Positions 61,801 through 64,000 of a stretch of DNA of 64,000 nucleotides are shown piece by piece (position 1 is the first letter of the stretch; each line of letters begins with the position of its first letter). Source of the stretch: Actinocorallia longicatena (GTDB lineage Bacteria; Actinomycetota; Actinomycetes; Streptosporangiales; Streptosporangiaceae); contig NZ_BAAAUV010000018.1 in assembly GCF_039534125.1 (NCBI RefSeq), forward strand, positions 91,403-155,402, in the 5' to 3' direction. Position numbers and translations under genes: made by a program. Under the pieces are notes generated by a model, which saw only the letters and a list, made by a program, of their open reading frames with translations, had not been told where the DNA came from and did not search any database.

Positions 61801-64000
61801 CTGCTGGCCAAGCTGTCGGGTGCGACGGACATCCCGGTCGGCTCGCCGATCGCGGGCCGCACCGACGAGGCACTGGACGACCTGGTCGGCATGTTCGTGA
61901 ACATGCTGGTCCTGCGCACCGACACCTCCGGAGACCCGACCTTCCGCGAGCTCGTCGCCCGCGTCAGGGACACCGACCTGGCCGCCTACGCCCATCAGGA
62001 CCTGCCGTTCGAACGCCTCGTCGACGTCCTCAACCCCGAGCGCCACATGGGCCGCCACCCGCTGTTCCAGAACGCGCTGACCTTCCAGAACAACCCCGAG
62101 GCCCGCCTCGACCACGAAGGTTTCACCGCCGAGGTCGAGCAGCTCACCGCCGGCGTCTCCCGCTTCGACCAGCTCCTCATCCTCACCGAGCGGTTCTCCG
62201 CCGACGGCGCCCCCGCGGGCCTGGAATGCGAACTGGAGTACGCGCTCGACCTGTACGACCCGGCCACGGCGGCCGGGTTCCTCGACCGCTTCGACCGGGT
62301 GCTCGAGGGAATGCTCGCCGACCTGGACGCCCCGCTCAGCGCGACCGGCCTCCTCACGGAAGACGAGCGGGCGACCATCCTCGGGGAGTGGGCCTCCGCC
62401 GCCCCGGGGGCCGCCTCCGCGCTGCCCGCGACGATCGTCGCGGCCTTCGAGGAGCGGGCGGCCCTCGGCCCGCACGCCCCCGCCGTCACCTTCGAGGGGA
62501 CCACCCTCACCTACGGCGAGCTCAACGCGCGGGCCAACCGCCTGGCCCGGCACCTGCTGACCGCGGGCGTCGGCCCCGAGCAGTTCGTGGCGCTGCGGCT
62601 GCCGCGCTCGGAGCGGCTCGTCGAGGCGATCCTCGCCGTGCTGAAGACCGGCGCGGCCTATGTGCCGATCGATCCGGACTACCCGGCCGACCGCATCGCC
62701 TACACCCTCGACGACGCCCGCCCCGTGCTGACCGTCGACGAGGAGTTCCTGGCCGCCGACCTGGACGCCTACGACCCCGCCGACCTCGGCGTGGCGATCG
62801 ACCCGGAGCACCCGGCCTATGTGATCTACACCTCGGGGTCGACCGGACGTCCCAAGGGCGTGGTGATCCCGCACTCCAACGTCATCCGGCTGATGACCTC
62901 GACGGAGCACTGGTTCTCCTTCGGCCCGGACGACGTGTGGACGCTGTTCCATTCCTACGCCTTCGACTTCTCGGTGTGGGAGCTGTGGGGTCCTCTGCTG
63001 TACGGCGGCCGTCTCGTGGTGGTCCCCTACGGGGTCTCGCGTTCGCCTGTGGAGTTCCTGAAGCTGCTCGAGGCCGAGGGGGTGACGGTGCTGAACCAGA
63101 CGCCGTCGGCGTTCTACCAGCTCATGGCCGCCGACGCCGCCGCCCCCGCCGTCCTCTCCCTCCGCTTCGTGATCTTCGGAGGCGAGGCGCTCGAGCTGAA
63201 GCGCCTCACCGCCTTCGCCGCCCGCCGCCCCGGGACCGTCCTCGTGAACATGTACGGGATCACCGAGACGACGGTTCACGTCTCCCACATAGCGCTGGAC
63301 GAGGTGGCCTGCCAGACCGCGTCCGGCTCGGTGATCGGCGCGGCCCTCCCCGATCTGCGGACCTATGTGCTCGACGAGCGTCTCCAGCCGGTTCCGGCGG
63401 GTGTGACCGGCGAGCTGTACGTCGCGGGAGCGGGGCTGGCCCGCGGCTACCACGCCCGGCACGGCCTGACGGCCGAGCGGTTCGTCGCGGACCCGTTCGG
63501 CGCCCCGGGCACGCGCATGTACCGCTCCGGTGACCTCGCCCGGTGGACGCGCGACGGTGAACTGGAGTATCTGGGCCGCTCGGACTTCCAGGTGAAGATC
63601 CGGGGTTTCCGGATCGAGCTGGGGGAGATCGAGGCGGTCCTGTCGCGGAGCGCCTCCGTGCGGGACGTCGCGGTGATCGACCGGGAGGACCGTCCCGGCG
63701 ACAGGCGCCTGGTCGCCTACGTCGTGCCCGCGGGGGAGGGTCTGGACGCCCAGGCCGTCCGGGCGCTGGCCGCGGCGGAGCTGCCCGCGCACATGGTGCC
63801 CTCGGCGGTCGTCCTCCTCGACGCCCTCCCGCTGACGGGTAACGGCAAGCTCGACCGCCGTGCCCTGCCCGCCCCGCAGATCACGGTCGGGGCCTCCGGC
63901 CGTGCCCCGGCGAGCGAGCGCGAGGAACTCCTCGCCGACCTGTTCACCGAGGTCCTCGCGCTGCCCGCCCGCGCCGGAGCCGACGACGGGTTCTTCGACC
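58888..64000 (+). CDS. DhbF-like NRPS: C - (A remnant) - PCP - C - A(Thr) - PCP..., 3' end outside
   Basis: Open frame of 1704 residues running off the right edge; start ATG 58888, or ATG 58909. C1 (about 20-440) has HHIVMDG (151-156) and an EntF/DhbF-like sequence (RNQRYRREDLIRDLR, PVVNVLAFDYG). Then comes a degenerate stretch with a broken A6 and A7 (RGRLAFLPGP, ARWTHDGTLEL), no A1-A5, no A8, but good A9-A10 (LPNAMIPSAFVVLDELPLTANGK, Lys604). PCP1 has GGNS with Ser660. C2 has HHVAGDG (842-848). A2 is complete (TSGSTGRPKG; Lys1654); its code is D-F-W-N-I-G-M-V-H, the known Thr code. PCP2 begins at the edge. The product is probably an aryl-Dap-Thr siderophore. Confidence 0.88.
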   Translation, partial: MPSSEIFMDAVSTDTVSNDSVLPLSAAQQSVWFAQQFSPQTPLYVAQYLEIKGPFDTELFNRVAEAGGSEAEVLNFRLVELEGVPHQRIGYGEIPPHETIDFSAEPDPVKAARAWIDDDLTSPIDLFRDRLYISVFLRLGPELHWWYVRCHHIVMDGFTGAKTYERAAEIYNELAAGGPYVPKKHGDYRALLAEQHEYRQSARYQAEREYWLERFADRPEVVALTDRDAADPAIHFHQAGTALGDEETAAYAAAARRFRVGSPVLAIAATALYCAKMTGTDDVIIGLAVSGRTSHLAKETPAHQASILPLRLAVRPEMTVEELARSVSRTTARLLRNQRYRREDLIRDLRLIGRRIHGPVVNVLAFDYGDIAFGAARGTQNIVTTSPVEDLAINIYDSADGRGSRFEFVAHPELYTEAETAAHHERYVRLLRAVVAAETTDTLDTLLMLADDAPVLTATVTADLAEQAPADARALVVDAMNHPLPIGGRGRLAFLPGPSSARSGERFTAPTTSSATAAESVTPDGLHVTNRPARWTHDGTLELLPLPRAAEPGGKRLVAYVVPAPGSEISAEELRAFVSEHLPNAMIPSAFVVLDELPLTANGKVDTKHLPAPDFGTAPAVAYRAPRTPQEEVLAAVFAELLGTERIGIDDDFFELGGNSLTAMRVIAKARAALGVELAVRTLFETPTVAGLSALLEGAAPARPALVAAERPARLPLSYAQQRLWFLNRFEGPSATYNLPIALRLTGPLDAAALQAALADVVGRHESLRTIFPDSGGTPRQQILDTAVAAPRVQVTDVSEASLPIALAQAAGYGFDIAVEPPLRAHLFRLAPDLHVAVLVLHHVAGDGWSMAPLAGDIFTAYAARLGGTAPAWVPLRVQYADYTLWQQELFGAEDDEESLLHRQIAYWRAALAGLPEQLDLPADRPRPDQASYRGGTVRRTLDAAVHARVLEAARETGASPFMVVQAVYAALLAKLSGATDIPVGSPIAGRTDEALDDLVGMFVNMLVLRTDTSGDPTFRELVARVRDTDLAAYAHQDLPFERLVDVLNPERHMGRHPLFQNALTFQNNPEARLDHEGFTAEVEQLTAGVSRFDQLLILTERFSADGAPAGLECELEYALDLYDPATAAGFLDRFDRVLEGMLADLDAPLSATGLLTEDERATILGEWASAAPGAASALPATIVAAFEERAALGPHAPAVTFEGTTLTYGELNARANRLARHLLTAGVGPEQFVALRLPRSERLVEAILAVLKTGAAYVPIDPDYPADRIAYTLDDARPVLTVDEEFLAADLDAYDPADLGVAIDPEHPAYVIYTSGSTGRPKGVVIPHSNVIRLMTSTEHWFSFGPDDVWTLFHSYAFDFSVWELWGPLLYGGRLVVVPYGVSRSPVEFLKLLEAEGVTVLNQTPSAFYQLMAADAAAPAVLSLRFVIFGGEALELKRLTAFAARRPGTVLVNMYGITETTVHVSHIALDEVACQTASGSVIGAALPDLRTYVLDERLQPVPAGVTGELYVAGAGLARGYHARHGLTAERFVADPFGAPGTRMYRSGDLARWTRDGELEYLGRSDFQVKIRGFRIELGEIEAVLSRSASVRDVAVIDREDRPGDRRLVAYVVPAGEGLDAQAVRALAAAELPAHMVPSAVVLLDALPLTGNGKLDRRALPAPQITVGASGRAPASEREELLADLFTEVLALPARAGADDGFFD

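Noticed and set aside
1..64000. tRNA, rRNA or known riboswitches
   Set aside because: No T-loop-like GGTTCGAAT patterns with acceptor stems, no rRNA stretches and no recognisable riboswitch core were seen; a covariance-model search would be needed to exclude weak ones.

Overview
This 64 kb window is chromosomal DNA from a high-GC actinomycete. The evidence is the very high G/C at third codon positions, frequent GTG/TTG starts, a GTP-type PEP carboxykinase, an F420-dependent (luciferase-like) oxidoreductase, a PASTA protein with a Ser/Thr kinase, a NarL-type two-component system and an NRPS locus. A mycelial family such as Thermomonosporaceae/Streptosporangiales would fit, but the genus is a guess. 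I found no rRNA, tRNA, CRISPR array, prophage or intact insertion sequence.

Layout. 1-12 kb: membrane proteins, a membrane-embedded spermidine-synthase-like protein, two family III CoA-transferases (one with the residues of alpha-methylacyl-CoA racemase), a substrate-binding/VWA fusion, a secreted expansin and a secreted Cu/Zn-SOD relative that keeps only the copper site. 12-20 kb: a NIPSNAP-like protein, PEP carboxykinase (pckG), then a divergent catabolic locus: an F420 oxidoreductase facing PhyH, phosphotriesterase-like hydrolase, P450 and SDR. Its shared promoter carries a perfect match to the KstR2-type operator. Near-matches precede the NIPSNAP gene and, far away, an acyl-CoA dehydrogenase. 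20-31 kb: a secreted GH3 glycosidase with a ROK regulator, OsmC, a RutE-like nitroreductase, a two-component system divergent from a secreted HbpS/GlcG protein (a SenR-SenS-HbpS-like arrangement), an ankyrin lipoprotein, and an AraC regulator with a secreted phospholipase D-like protein.

31.6-44.9 kb: nine tightly packed genes, all on the minus strand. In transcription order they are GrpE, Hsp70, a beta-sandwich/FN3-like protein, a zinc-ribbon GTPase (DO-GTPase1-like), its partner GAP1, a membrane zinc-ribbon GTPase (DO-GTPase2-like), a membrane PASTA protein, a membrane trypsin-like protein that has lost its catalytic His and Ser, and a Ser/Thr kinase. I read this as one membrane-anchored signalling/chaperone-GTPase machine of unknown purpose.

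45-54 kb: ACT protein, methyltransferase, a NatAB-type ABC exporter with an SDR, a thioesterase pair, acyl-CoA dehydrogenase, MBL hydrolase and metallophosphoesterase. A 57-bp, 23-bp-arm palindrome sits between two convergent genes.

54-64 kb: a biosynthetic locus. sbnA and sbnB (L-2,3-diaminopropionate synthesis) diverge from a free-standing adenylation protein that stops after motif A8, followed by a large NRPS that runs off the right edge. The NRPS reads C - (A remnant with motifs A9-A10 only) - PCP - C - A - PCP. The second A domain has the classical threonine code. The layout equals the bacillibactin synthetase DhbF with its first A domain cut out, and the missing part corresponds to the free-standing protein. 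The working hypothesis is a catecholate-type (aryl-Dap-Thr) siderophore made by a naturally split adenylation domain.
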